From Bog-532 sp963833835 (lineage in GTDB: Bacteria; Actinomycetota; Actinomycetes; Streptosporangiales; Streptosporangiaceae), in contig CAWHZI010000001.1 of the NCBI GenBank assembly GCA_963833835.1, forward strand, positions 62,001-126,000: DNA of 64,000 nucleotides, read 5' to 3'. Below are positions 17,204 through 25,476 of this stretch, in pieces. A program made the translations under genes and the position numbers. Below the pieces are notes generated by a model. That model did no database searches. It saw nothing but the letters and a program-made list of their open reading frames with translations, and was not told the DNA's origin. Each line of letters starts with the position of its first letter. Position 1 is the stretch's first letter.

Positions 17204-17959
17204 ATGTACGACCCGCCTGGTTATCTCTGGGTGATGGTCATCGCCGGCATCATCGCCATCCTGGCTGCGACCTGTGTTGTGCTGTACGGCGGCGCGAGGC
17301 GGGCCGGCCTGGGCCGGCCGCGTGCGGCGCTGCTGGCCGGCGGCGCGGCCGCTGTGCTCGGCGGCTGGTTCACGGCCAGTGCGCTGATCGCGGGTCATGG
17401 CTGGTACCACACGCGGCTCGGCCACGGAGTGCCCTGGATGCCGGTCGCGGTGGTCGGCTTCCTGGGCCTGCTGCTGGCACTGCGCCGGATACCGGTGGTG
17501 GCCCGCGCCCTGACCGCTCCGGGCATGACGAGCCGGCTGGAGCTGCCGCACTCGTTCCGGGCGGTGGACGGGGTGGCCTTCCTGCTCATCATGGTCCTCG
17601 GCCATCTGCCCGCCCTGTTCGCCCTGCCTGCGGGCCTGGGCGACATCGCCGCCGGCATCGCCGCGCCGCTGGTCGCGCGCAGGCTCGCGCAGGGCACGGG
17701 CCGCCGCCCCGCCCTGTGGTTCAACGCGTTCGGCATGACCGATCTGGTCGTGGCCCTGACCCTGGGCGCCGTGACCGCTTACCAGCTGATCCACGTCACC
17801 CCGCCTGGGGCGCCGATCAGCTTGCTGCCGATTGCGGTGGTCCCGACCGTCGGCGTGCCGCTGCTGTTCGCCCTGCACATCACGTCCGTGACCGCATTGG
17901 CCAGGTCTCTGCGAACACCACGGCCGGTCACCGCCCCGCTCACTGCGGCCGCGAAATAA
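17204..17959 (+). CDS. Polytopic membrane protein of unknown function
   Basis: A 251-residue protein with seven predicted hydrophobic segments (for example VMVIAGIIAILAATCVVLY near the N-terminus and VVALTLGAVTAYQLI later). GAGGAGGAC precedes the ATG. I recognise no characterised family. As the first gene of a three-gene operon with an MFS exporter 9 nt downstream and a methyltransferase, and under an HxlR-type regulator, it may take part in tolerance to a toxic compound; that is inference from context. Confidence 0.8.
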   Translation: MYDPPGYLWVMVIAGIIAILAATCVVLYGGARRAGLGRPRAALLAGGAAAVLGGWFTASALIAGHGWYHTRLGHGVPWMPVAVVGFLGLLLALRRIPVVARALTAPGMTSRLELPHSFRAVDGVAFLLIMVLGHLPALFALPAGLGDIAAGIAAPLVARRLAQGTGRRPALWFNAFGMTDLVVALTLGAVTAYQLIHVTPPGAPISLLPIAVVPTVGVPLLFALHITSVTALARSLRTPRPVTAPLTAAAK

Positions 17960-17968
17960 GGAGAGAGA

Positions 17969-19555
17969 ATGACTCGCGCGCCCTCCAAACCGCTCGTACT
18001 CGTCGCCCTGCTCTCGGCGTCGTTCGTGATCAATCTCGACACCACCCTGGTCAACGTGGCGCTGCCGACGCTGACCCGCGAACTGGGCGCGACGACCGCA
18101 CAGTTGCAATGGGTGGTGGACGCCTACAACCTGGTCTTCGCCGCGCTTCTGCTGACCTCGGGGAGCCTGTCCGATCGGCTCGGCCGCAAGGGCATGCTGA
18201 TGGCCGGGCTGGCAGTGTTCGGCCTGGCCAGCTTCGCCGGTGGGTATGCGACGTCCCCGGCCGGGCTGATCGCCGCCCGGGCCGTCATGGGCCTCGGGGC
18301 GGCGATGACGTTCCCCGCCACGCTCTCCCTGCTGACGGGGGTATTCACCGGGCGCAAGGAGCGGGCGGTCTCCATTGGCCTGTGGGGAGCCACGGCCGGG
18401 ATGGCCATCGCCCTCGGGCCGATCGTGGGCGGCTTCCTGCTCGGGCACTACAGCTGGTCGAGCGTCTTCTACACGCTCGGGCCGGTGTCGCTGGCCGTCA
18501 TCGCCCTGGCCGCCCGGTTCGTCCCCCGTTCCGGGAACCCGGCACCGGCCGGCCTGGACGTCCCGGGCCTGATCCTGTCCGCCGGCTTCATGGCACTGCT
18601 GGTCTACACGGTCATCGAGGCCCCCGGCCGGGGCTGGACCGCCCCGGCCACGCTGCTCGGGTTCGCGGGCGCAGCCGTCCTGCTGGCCGCCTTCGTCGCC
18701 GGCGAGCGCCGTACGCGCCAGCCCATGCTCGACGTGCGGTTGTTCGCGAACCTGCGTTTCAGCGCGGCCAGTGCCGCGGTAACGATCGCGTTCTTCACCC
18801 TGTCCGGCTTCATCTTCCTGATGACCCAGTACTTCCAGTTCGTCCGGGCCTACAGCCCGCTGTCCACCGGCGTGCACCTGCTGCCGGTCGCGATCTCGGT
18901 CGCGATCGGATCGACGATCGGCACCCGGCTCGCCGTCCGTCTCGGCACCAAGGCCATCGTCACCGCCGGGCTGATCCTGCAGGCCGGCTTCTACTTCTGG
19001 GTGGCCAGTGACATCACGCCCGCCCTCAGCTACGAGGTGATTGCCGTCCAGATGGTCGTCTTCGGCCTGGGCATGGGCTTGACGTCCGCGCCCGCGACTG
19101 AGTCGATCATGGGAGCGGTCACCCCCGGCCAGGCCGGCGTCGGCTCCGCCGTGAACGATTCGACCCGCTTGCTCGGCGGCACCCTCGGCGTAGCCGTCAT
19201 CGGTAGCGTCTACGCCTCGCTGTACGCGGCCGGGCTCACTGCCGGTCTTCCCGCCGCGCTGCCGCCTGCCCTGTCCGACCTGGCCCGCCAGTCCGTCGGC
19301 GCCGCGCTCGGCGTCTCTAGCCAGCTCACCGCGCACGGCCGGGGCGCCATCGCCGGTGCTGTGCACCAGACTGCGGTCAGCGCCTTCGACCACGGGCTCA
19401 GCGTCGGCTGTGTCGTGGCCGGGGCCGTCGCGGTCGCGGGCGCGCTGCTCGCGGTCGCCTTCCTGCCCGCTCAGCCTCCGCCGCCCCCCGGTTCCGACCA
19501 CCAGCGGCCCGGCCGGACGGCCCCCGCGACCGACGGAAAGGACCTTGTGCGATGA
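17969..19555 (+). CDS. MFS exporter, DHA2 family
   Basis: A 528-residue transporter with about 14 membrane spans. NLDTTLVNVALPTLTRELGA in the first span is the DHA2 signature, LSDRLGRKGMLMAG is motif A, and GLWGATAGMAIALGPIVGG is motif C. AAGGAGAGA lies before the ATG. Its last codon overlaps the start of the methyltransferase gene. It is a second, clearly diverged member of the family in this window (compare 13138). Likely role: proton-driven export of a small molecule. Confidence 0.92.
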   Translation: MTRAPSKPLVLVALLSASFVINLDTTLVNVALPTLTRELGATTAQLQWVVDAYNLVFAALLLTSGSLSDRLGRKGMLMAGLAVFGLASFAGGYATSPAGLIAARAVMGLGAAMTFPATLSLLTGVFTGRKERAVSIGLWGATAGMAIALGPIVGGFLLGHYSWSSVFYTLGPVSLAVIALAARFVPRSGNPAPAGLDVPGLILSAGFMALLVYTVIEAPGRGWTAPATLLGFAGAAVLLAAFVAGERRTRQPMLDVRLFANLRFSAASAAVTIAFFTLSGFIFLMTQYFQFVRAYSPLSTGVHLLPVAISVAIGSTIGTRLAVRLGTKAIVTAGLILQAGFYFWVASDITPALSYEVIAVQMVVFGLGMGLTSAPATESIMGAVTPGQAGVGSAVNDSTRLLGGTLGVAVIGSVYASLYAAGLTAGLPAALPPALSDLARQSVGAALGVSSQLTAHGRGAIAGAVHQTAVSAFDHGLSVGCVVAGAVAVAGALLAVAFLPAQPPPPPGSDHQRPGRTAPATDGKDLVR

Positions 19556-20364
19556 CCTACGGAGAAAAAACCGTCAGCCAGACGATCAGCCGGCTCCTGA
19601 GCGAAGAGCCCGGCCCGGACGTACCGGTCGGCGGCGAGCTGGACAACCTCGATCAGTTCCACATCGGCGGCGCCGACGCGACCGATCTGCTCATCGGCAG
19701 CCTCGCGCTCGGCCCGGGCGACCGCGTCCTGGACGTCGGCTCGGGATTCGGCGGACCGGCGCGGCAGATCGCCCGCCGTACCGGTAACCGCGTCATCGGC
19801 ATCGACATCACCCCTGCTTACGTCGATGCCGCCCGCGACCTGAGCCTTCAGGCCGGGCTGGGCGACCTGACCGAGTTCCGGACGGAAGACATCGCCACGT
19901 TCGAACCTGACCCGCTGTTCCCGGCCGCGATCACGATGCACGTGCAGATGAACGTAGAAGACAAGACGGCCTGGTTCGCGCAGATCGCCCGCTGTCTGGC
20001 CCCCGGAGCGCGCCTGGCCGTCTGGGAGGTCTGCCAGCCAGGCCAGACCGGCCTGCCCTGGCCGATGCCGTGGTCACTCGACGGCACCGACAGCTTCGTC
20101 GCCACCGCCGGCTCACTGCGTGCCTCCATCGAGCGGGGGGGCTTCACCGTCACCGAGTGGACGAACGAAACAGCCTGGGTCCAAGCCTGGATCACCAGGA
20201 CCTTCGCGAACGGCCTGCCCCCCGGACCGGCGCTGCCGATGCTCCTCGACGACGGCTACACCCGGGTCTTGAACTTTACCGCCGCACTCGGCAACGGGTC
20301 TCTCGAGATCTGGCGAGGGGCTTTCACCAGGAATGCCGGGCTGGCCGGCGCCGCTCCGGTCTAG
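19552..20364 (+). CDS. SAM-dependent class I methyltransferase
   Basis: A 270-residue enzyme. The SAM-binding motif I is VLDVGSGFGGPARQIA (about residues 59-74), followed by acidic motif II (VIGIDITPAYVDAAR) and motif IV around AAITMHVQMNVEDK. The arrangement is that of UbiE/GPMT-type methyltransferases acting on small molecules. It starts at the ATG overlapping the MFS stop (ATGA), so it is translationally coupled. Modification plus export of one compound is a plausible joint role. Confidence 0.88.
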   Translation: MTYGEKTVSQTISRLLSEEPGPDVPVGGELDNLDQFHIGGADATDLLIGSLALGPGDRVLDVGSGFGGPARQIARRTGNRVIGIDITPAYVDAARDLSLQAGLGDLTEFRTEDIATFEPDPLFPAAITMHVQMNVEDKTAWFAQIARCLAPGARLAVWEVCQPGQTGLPWPMPWSLDGTDSFVATAGSLRASIERGGFTVTEWTNETAWVQAWITRTFANGLPPGPALPMLLDDGYTRVLNFTAALGNGSLEIWRGAFTRNAGLAGAAPV

Positions 20365-20733
20365 CCGAAGGTGAACGCGAAGGCGTGGGCGCCAGGGTTC
20401 AGGAAGGCAATCTCAAAGGTTCGGTCGGTAACCGGGCCGTCCTGCCGGATGAGCTGGTAGAGCCGCAGTTCGGTGACCGTGCCAGTTGTTGTCGGTCGCG
20501 GCCGGGTAATCGATGTGCATCTCCTGGACGGCCCGGCGGACGTTAGCGGCATCGCGCTCGGACCCGAACTCGGGTGTGTGTACACCGACCACCATCAGGC
20601 CCTGGCCGGAGTATTTCCCGGCCCAGGCCCGCAGGTAGGGGAGCTGGCGTAGCCAGTTGATGCAGGTATAAGTCCAGAAGCTGCCCAGGACGACGTTCCC
20701 GCGCAGGCATGCGCCAGTTCGTTCCCATGACAA
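20361..20733 (-). pseudogene. Redoxin/DipZ-like thioredoxin domain, internally deleted
   Basis: From 20733 the frame gives LRGNVVLGSFWTYTCINW, then YSGQGLMVVGVHTPEFG and VRRAVQEMHIDYP, the front half of a TlpA/DipZ-type thioredoxin domain. It then turns to nonsense, and the expected C-terminus (LYQLIRQDGPV, then FEIAFLNPGAHAFAFTFG) appears in another frame and stops at 20361. The N-terminal part before the thioredoxin strand is also missing. An internal deletion with loss of frame explains the picture. Its stop overlaps the methyltransferase stop tail to tail. Confidence 0.7.
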
Positions 20734-21007
20734 TGCTTCCCTATGACTGGTACCAGCCAGGGACCACGGCCGGTGCCGTTCGGTGTACGCGGCGACGCGC
20801 GGTTGGGGCGCGCCGCCCCGCCGATTTCTGGTCAGCGTAGTGACCGGAACGCCGCGCGTAGCTCAGCGGTGTCCCTTGCTCGGCACGCCTACATCCACCA
20901 CCTGCGGCTATGCCCGGATACGCCAACGGGGTACGCTGACCAGGACAATTCGTGTCACGGGCTGGAGGGTATCGCCCCGGTACGACGTGACCATTGGGGG
21001 AGCGGTA

Positions 21008-22324
21008 ATGCTCCACGGGAGGAACAGAACCGGCCCAGCTCGGCGGGTAGCAGCCAAGACGACGGCCTCTGTGGCCGTGGACCCGTCCGCTGTAGACCGG
21101 TTCGATGAACCGCGTCCGGCCCCTACGGACCCCGCTGTTTCCGCTCCCCATGCCGGCCGTCCTGCGGGCGGGCAGCGTCGGCTGCGCACCTGGTTGAGCG
21201 GACTGCGGGCCGTACCTCGAGTGCCCCGGCCAGTTCTCCCTGAGGGAGCGGTAATCGGGCCACCGGTTGAGCTGCCCGCCGATGATCCGCTGGCCGGCTA
21301 CCTAATGGACGTGGCCGCCGCCGTAGACGTCCGCGACCTTCACTTCGAGTCGCCGATCCTGAAGGAGTTGAAGGACGCTGGCGTCGTGCTGATTGTCCCG
21401 CTCATCTCGGCCGGTGCCCCGCTCGGCATGCTCAGCTTTGGGCCACGGCTGTCCGGGGCCGACTATTCGACCGATGATCGCCGCTTGCTGACCGTGCTGG
21501 CCAGCCATGCGGCGCCTGCCATCCGCGTCGGCCAGCTAGTTCGCGAGCAGCAGGCTGAGGCCCTGCGGCGCGAGCGGATTGATCAGCAGCTTGAGGTAGC
21601 CCGGCTCATCCAGCGCCAATTCCTGCCTGAGTCGCTTCCGGACCTGCCCTGCTGGCAGGTCACAAGCTTCTACCGACCGGCTCAGACGGTGGGCGGAGAC
21701 TTCTACGATTTCATTCCACTACCCGGCGGGCGGGTCATGGTGGTCATCGGCGACGTCACGGACAAGGGCGTCCCCGCTGCCCTCGTAATGGCCAGCGCGC
21801 ATGCCCTGCTGCGGGGCGCGGCGCCCCGGTTGATCAGCCCGGGGGCCGTATTGGAAACGGTGAATGACCTGCTTTGGCGGGACACTCCGGCGCACATGTT
21901 CGTCACTTGCTTGGCCTTGGTCCTTGACGCGGCCAGCGGCCGGATCACGTTTGCCAACGCCGGGCACGACGTGCCCTACGTCCGCACTGCTGACGGCGTG
22001 GCCGAGCTGCGCGCCAAAGGTATGCCGCTGGGGCTCATGGCCGGTATGACCTATGAGGAGAAGGCTTTCACTTTCCGCCCAGGTGACTGTGCTCTGCTGC
22101 ACAGCGACGGGCTGTCGGAGGCTCACGCCGCCGATCGTGAGATGTTCGGCTTCCATCGCGTCGCCGCGCTCGTCGGCCGGGGCGCCTCGGGACAGGCTCT
22201 GATCGACCTGTGCCTGACCGAGCTCGACGCGTTCACCGGCACCGGTCATGAGCAGGAAGACGACATCACGCTGCTATCACTTGAGCGAACCGTTCCTGTT
22301 GCGCGTAATGGAAGTAGCCGATGA
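21008..22324 (+). CDS. SpoIIE/RsbU-type PP2C phosphatase with GAF-like domain
   Basis: A 438-residue serine phosphatase. Residues 85-180 look like a GAF domain (VVLIVPLISAGAPLGMLSFG) and are followed by a short coiled linker and a SpoIIE domain with all metal motifs: VGGDFYDF, VIGDVTDKGVPAALVMA, NAGHDVPY, LLHSDGLSEAH and QEDDITLL. It should dephosphorylate a STAS anti-anti-sigma factor such as the one at 22918. The ATG at 21008 is chosen for the GGGGGAG site; the ORF is open to 20783 without homology. The stop overlaps the next start (ATGA). Confidence 0.9.
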   Translation: MLHGRNRTGPARRVAAKTTASVAVDPSAVDRFDEPRPAPTDPAVSAPHAGRPAGGQRRLRTWLSGLRAVPRVPRPVLPEGAVIGPPVELPADDPLAGYLMDVAAAVDVRDLHFESPILKELKDAGVVLIVPLISAGAPLGMLSFGPRLSGADYSTDDRRLLTVLASHAAPAIRVGQLVREQQAEALRRERIDQQLEVARLIQRQFLPESLPDLPCWQVTSFYRPAQTVGGDFYDFIPLPGGRVMVVIGDVTDKGVPAALVMASAHALLRGAAPRLISPGAVLETVNDLLWRDTPAHMFVTCLALVLDAASGRITFANAGHDVPYVRTADGVAELRAKGMPLGLMAGMTYEEKAFTFRPGDCALLHSDGLSEAHAADREMFGFHRVAALVGRGASGQALIDLCLTELDAFTGTGHEQEDDITLLSLERTVPVARNGSSR

Positions 22325-22824
22325 CCAGGACCGCGCATCCCGCGCCGCGGCGGCTCGCGTCATTCGCACTGGCGAGTTTGCCGGGCAATGAACGCGTCGC
22401 ACTGGACCAAGTAGCTGCGAGCGTTGCGGCCCTGAACCTGGCGCCCGACCGGCTGAACAGGCTCAAAACGGCGGTCGCTGAGGCGACGATGAACGCCATA
22501 GAGCACGGCAATCGCGGCCGCCCGGACCTTGCCGTAGGCATCGAGGTCTTCCAGTCGGGTGCCGAAGTCGTCGTCACGATCACCGACCACGGCGGTCGGG
22601 ATGACGAAGGCTGGTCCGAAAGCCAGGTCGAGACTCCTGATCTCGCCCGCAAGCTCGAGGGTCAGCAAGGCCCAGGAGGCTGGGGCTTGTTTCTTATCCG
22701 TCACATGGTCGATGCCATGGACGTGACGACGGAGGGGGAGCACCGCACGGTCCGGCTCACGATCCAGACCAGTTCCCCGGGACAGGGACCGGTCAGTGGG
22801 AACCGCGTGCCGGGCGCGCCGTAG
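22321..22824 (+). CDS. RsbW-like anti-sigma factor / serine kinase (HATPase_c_2)
   Basis: A 167-residue GHKL ATPase. The N box AVAEATMNAIEHG (about residues 57-69), the ITDHGG G1 region and GPGGWGLFLIRHMVD (G2) are intact, so ATP binding and kinase activity are expected. Such proteins bind a sigma factor or phosphorylate a STAS partner. It starts within the phosphatase stop and lies 93 nt before the STAS gene, making a complete phosphatase-kinase-antagonist set. A sigma factor partner is not adjacent. Confidence 0.9.
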   Translation: MTRTAHPAPRRLASFALASLPGNERVALDQVAASVAALNLAPDRLNRLKTAVAEATMNAIEHGNRGRPDLAVGIEVFQSGAEVVVTITDHGGRDDEGWSESQVETPDLARKLEGQQGPGGWGLFLIRHMVDAMDVTTEGEHRTVRLTIQTSSPGQGPVSGNRVPGAP

Positions 22825-22917
22825 CGGGCGGCCAGCGAACGGGTCGTCTGCACAGACCAGCGGGCAACAGGCGGCCTCATCCAGAGAAGACTCCATAAAG
22901 CTCAGGGGCAGGATCAG

Positions 22918-23274
22918 ATGGAAGAGTCACCGACGCGGATGAATATTCGCCAGGCAGACGGCCGCACGGCAGTCATCGACATCAGGGGTGATGTCACGGC
23001 CGCGTCCGAGTCCGCACTGATGTCGGCCCAGAAGGAGGCGGCGCGGCAGGGCGCCCGGCGGCTGGTGCTCAACTTCAGCGGCCTCGAGTACATGAACAGC
23101 GGCGGCATCGGCATGCTCGTGACCGTGCTGATCCGCGCGAACCGGCAGAATCAGCAGCTTGCTGCGTTCGGCCTGAGCGATCACTACCGGGAGATCTTCG
23201 AACTGACCAGGCTGGACGAGGCGATCACCATCTACAGCGACGAGCAGTCGGCACTGGCCGGCACCGCCAGGTGA
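22918..23274 (+). CDS. STAS-domain anti-sigma factor antagonist
   Basis: A 118-residue protein that is one STAS domain: AVIDIRGDVTAASE, RRLVLNFSGLEYMNSGGIGM and the closing helix. The serine in MNSGGIG sits at the usual phosphorylation site of SpoIIAA/RsbV proteins. Phosphorylation by the 22321 kinase and dephosphorylation by the 21008 phosphatase would switch its ability to free a sigma factor. It is followed within 8 nt by the gene at 23283. Confidence 0.9.
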   Translation: MEESPTRMNIRQADGRTAVIDIRGDVTAASESALMSAQKEAARQGARRLVLNFSGLEYMNSGGIGMLVTVLIRANRQNQQLAAFGLSDHYREIFELTRLDEAITIYSDEQSALAGTAR

Positions 23275-23282
23275 GGGCCGTC

Positions 23283-24127
23283 ATGACTGATCACTCTGGA
23301 TCTGACAGCGTTCCCCAGGCGGAGCAGGCCGAAGGAGAGGCGGAGGCCGACCGCCGCATCGCGCCCGAGGATGCGAACACCCCGCCACCAGCACCCCTGC
23401 CGCGCAACGCCCGAAGCTGGGCGGCAAAGATCGACCGGCTGACGGTGGCCGGTGGTCGCTCTCATCGGTCCAACGTGGCCGGCCGCGCCTCACCGGCCCG
23501 GTGCAGGGCTTCGGGAAGATGTGGCAGAAGACGTACTGGATCCAGGTGAGCCCGAAAATTTCACCGCAGACCGTGATCGCCGAGTGGAAGGAGCACTTTG
23601 GCGAGCTCTGGCCGGCGGGGAACCAGTTCAAGGGCCCGCTGACCAGTCTCAGCCCCGGTGATGTGGCCCTGCTCGACGTGAGCGTCGGTGGCGGCGTCAG
23701 GCTGTCCACCGGTGTGTTCGTGCTCTACGCGGACGAGGAGTCGTTCACCCTGATGACCCCGCAGGGCCACATGTTCGCCGGCTGGATCACCTTCTCAGCT
23801 GAGGGTGCCGAACGCGCGAGTGCCCCGGACGCCTCACCGGGCCCGACCACTGTCGTCCAGATCCAGGTGCTGATGCGGGCCAATGACCCGCTTTACGAGC
23901 TGGCCATGAGCCTCGGCGGCCATCGGAAGGAAGATCAGTTCTGGGTCCAGACGATGACTGCACTCGCGACATACCTTGGAGCGCTCCCCACCACGGTGCA
24001 CAGCCGCACTGTCTGTATTGACCGCAGACGGCAGTGGGGCAATTTCGGTCACGTGCGGCACAACTCCATGTTGCGCAGCATGCTGCATTCCGCGACCGCG
24101 ATCATCCAGCACCGACCGCCCGAATAA
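23283..24127 (+). pseudogene. Conserved protein of unknown function, single-base frameshift
   Basis: The ATG at 23283 opens a frame with a disordered acidic N-terminus and then KIDRLTVAGG and RSNVAGR; near 23487 the coding continues in another frame as LTGPVQGFGKMWQKTYWIQV and LSTGVFVLYADEESFTLMTP up to 24127. Removing the shift joins the parts smoothly, so one base seems to have been lost. The second part (GHMFAGWITFSA, RANDPLYELAMSLGGHR) looks like an SRPBCC/DUF1990-like fold, but I am not sure of the family. It follows the STAS gene by 8 nt. A sequencing error cannot be excluded. Confidence 0.65.
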
Positions 24128-24137
24128 CGAACTGATC

Positions 24138-25358
24138 GTGATCGCCTCGTTCACGGGCCGTCGGCGCCCGTCGGCCGCAGCACTGAGCGGCGGAGCGCTG
24201 CTACTGCTTGCCGCTGTTCTCGTGGCGCTGTCCTTCCTGGCCCGGCAGCCCGGATACCCGCTGCAGCCGATCATCATCGCGATACCTACCGCAGCGGTCG
24301 GGGTGCTTGTCGCGCGGCGTCAGCCGCGCAACCCGAACGGCTGGCTCCTGCTCGGCATCGCGGCAGCCCTGCTGCTGAGCACCGGCGCCGGAGCGTACTC
24401 GCTGCTGGTCTACCATCTCGGCCGGGACCTGCCGCTCGGCCCGATCGGGCTCGTGCTGTATCAGCTCTGGTCACCGGCTGTCGCGCTGTTCCTGCTGGTG
24501 ATCTTGCTCTTTCCTGACGGTCACCTGCCCGCGCCGCGGTGGCGATGGGCGGTGTGGGCATACAGCCTGCTCTGCGCGGGTTATCTGGCCCTGCTGATCG
24601 CCGTGGCGGTTGACGCCATCAACGGGCACCGAATCCGGGTCGACGGATACGGCGGTCTAACTGTCGTCGACTACCCGGCGGGCCGGCTCGCGGTGGCCCA
24701 GGACATCATTCTCGGCCTCACCCTGCTGCTCGGAATCAGTTTCGCCGCCCGCCAACTGCTCAGCTGGCGGCAGTCGTCTGGTCTTCGTCGTCAGCAGCTG
24801 AAATGGCTGATCTCCGGGGCCGCTATCTCGCTCATCTGCGCGGGCCTGAGTGTTCCGGGCTACAGCGCCCCCTCCGGAATCTGGGCCTGGCTGAACGATT
24901 TTCTCACCATCGGTTTCGTTGCCCTGCCCGCCGGCATCGGGATTGGGATCCTGAAGTACCGGCTGTACGAGATCGACCGGCTGATCTCCCGGACGCTGGC
25001 TTACGCGATCGTCACCGGCTTGCTGATCGGGGTGTACGCCATCCTGGTCACCTTGGCCCATGCCGTGGTGCCGTTCAGGTCGCCGCTCGCCGTCGCCCTG
25101 GCGACGCTCACCGCTGTCGCACTGTTCAATCCGCTGCGGCACCGGGTGCAGCGGGCCGTGGACCGGCGGTTCAACCGGGCCCACTATGACGCCGAGGCGA
25201 CGATCGCCGCGTTCGCGGACCGCATGCGGGACGCCACCGACCTGGATGAGATCCGCCGTGATCTTCTTGCGGTCGCCTACCAGGTGGTGGAGCCTGCGCA
25301 TGTTTCGGTAGGGAGCGCCAGAGCCGCGACTGAGGATCTGACAGAACGGTCGCGGTAA
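24138..25358 (+). CDS. Membrane protein resembling the sensor part of histidine kinases
   Basis: About 406 residues from a GTG at 24138 (weak ribosome site; start uncertain). Nine or so hydrophobic segments are followed by a cytoplasmic stretch ILKYRLYEIDRLISRTLAY, then RVQRAVDRRFNRAHYDAEAT and FADRMRDATDLDEIRRDLL. This is the membrane and linker portion found before the HisKA/HATPase part in a group of actinobacterial sensor kinases, but here the protein ends with no kinase domain. It may be a truncated kinase or a stand-alone sensor. It comes 11 nt after the frameshifted gene. Confidence 0.75.
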   Translation: MIASFTGRRRPSAAALSGGALLLLAAVLVALSFLARQPGYPLQPIIIAIPTAAVGVLVARRQPRNPNGWLLLGIAAALLLSTGAGAYSLLVYHLGRDLPLGPIGLVLYQLWSPAVALFLLVILLFPDGHLPAPRWRWAVWAYSLLCAGYLALLIAVAVDAINGHRIRVDGYGGLTVVDYPAGRLAVAQDIILGLTLLLGISFAARQLLSWRQSSGLRRQQLKWLISGAAISLICAGLSVPGYSAPSGIWAWLNDFLTIGFVALPAGIGIGILKYRLYEIDRLISRTLAYAIVTGLLIGVYAILVTLAHAVVPFRSPLAVALATLTAVALFNPLRHRVQRAVDRRFNRAHYDAEATIAAFADRMRDATDLDEIRRDLLAVAYQVVEPAHVSVGSARAATEDLTERSR

Positions 25359-25476
25359 GCCTGCTGGCGGGCGGCTTCGAGGCCCGGTTGATGGTGTGCT
25401 GGACCACTGCGCGGCCACGACATGAACCTGACCGCCGGCAACGTCGCCGCTAAGTTGGGCAGGTTCTTGCTCATGT

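Noticed and set aside
17159..19501. 780-residue minus-strand open frame
   Set aside because: It is antisense to the membrane protein and MFS genes, is made of Gly/Arg/Gln/Asp-rich repeats typical of shadow frames in GC-rich DNA, and has no ribosome site or domain.
7017..20364. Secondary-metabolite gene cluster suggested by glycosyltransferase, methyltransferase and exporters
   Set aside because: No polyketide, peptide, terpene or other core biosynthetic enzyme is present, and the genes are in separate units with different orientation.
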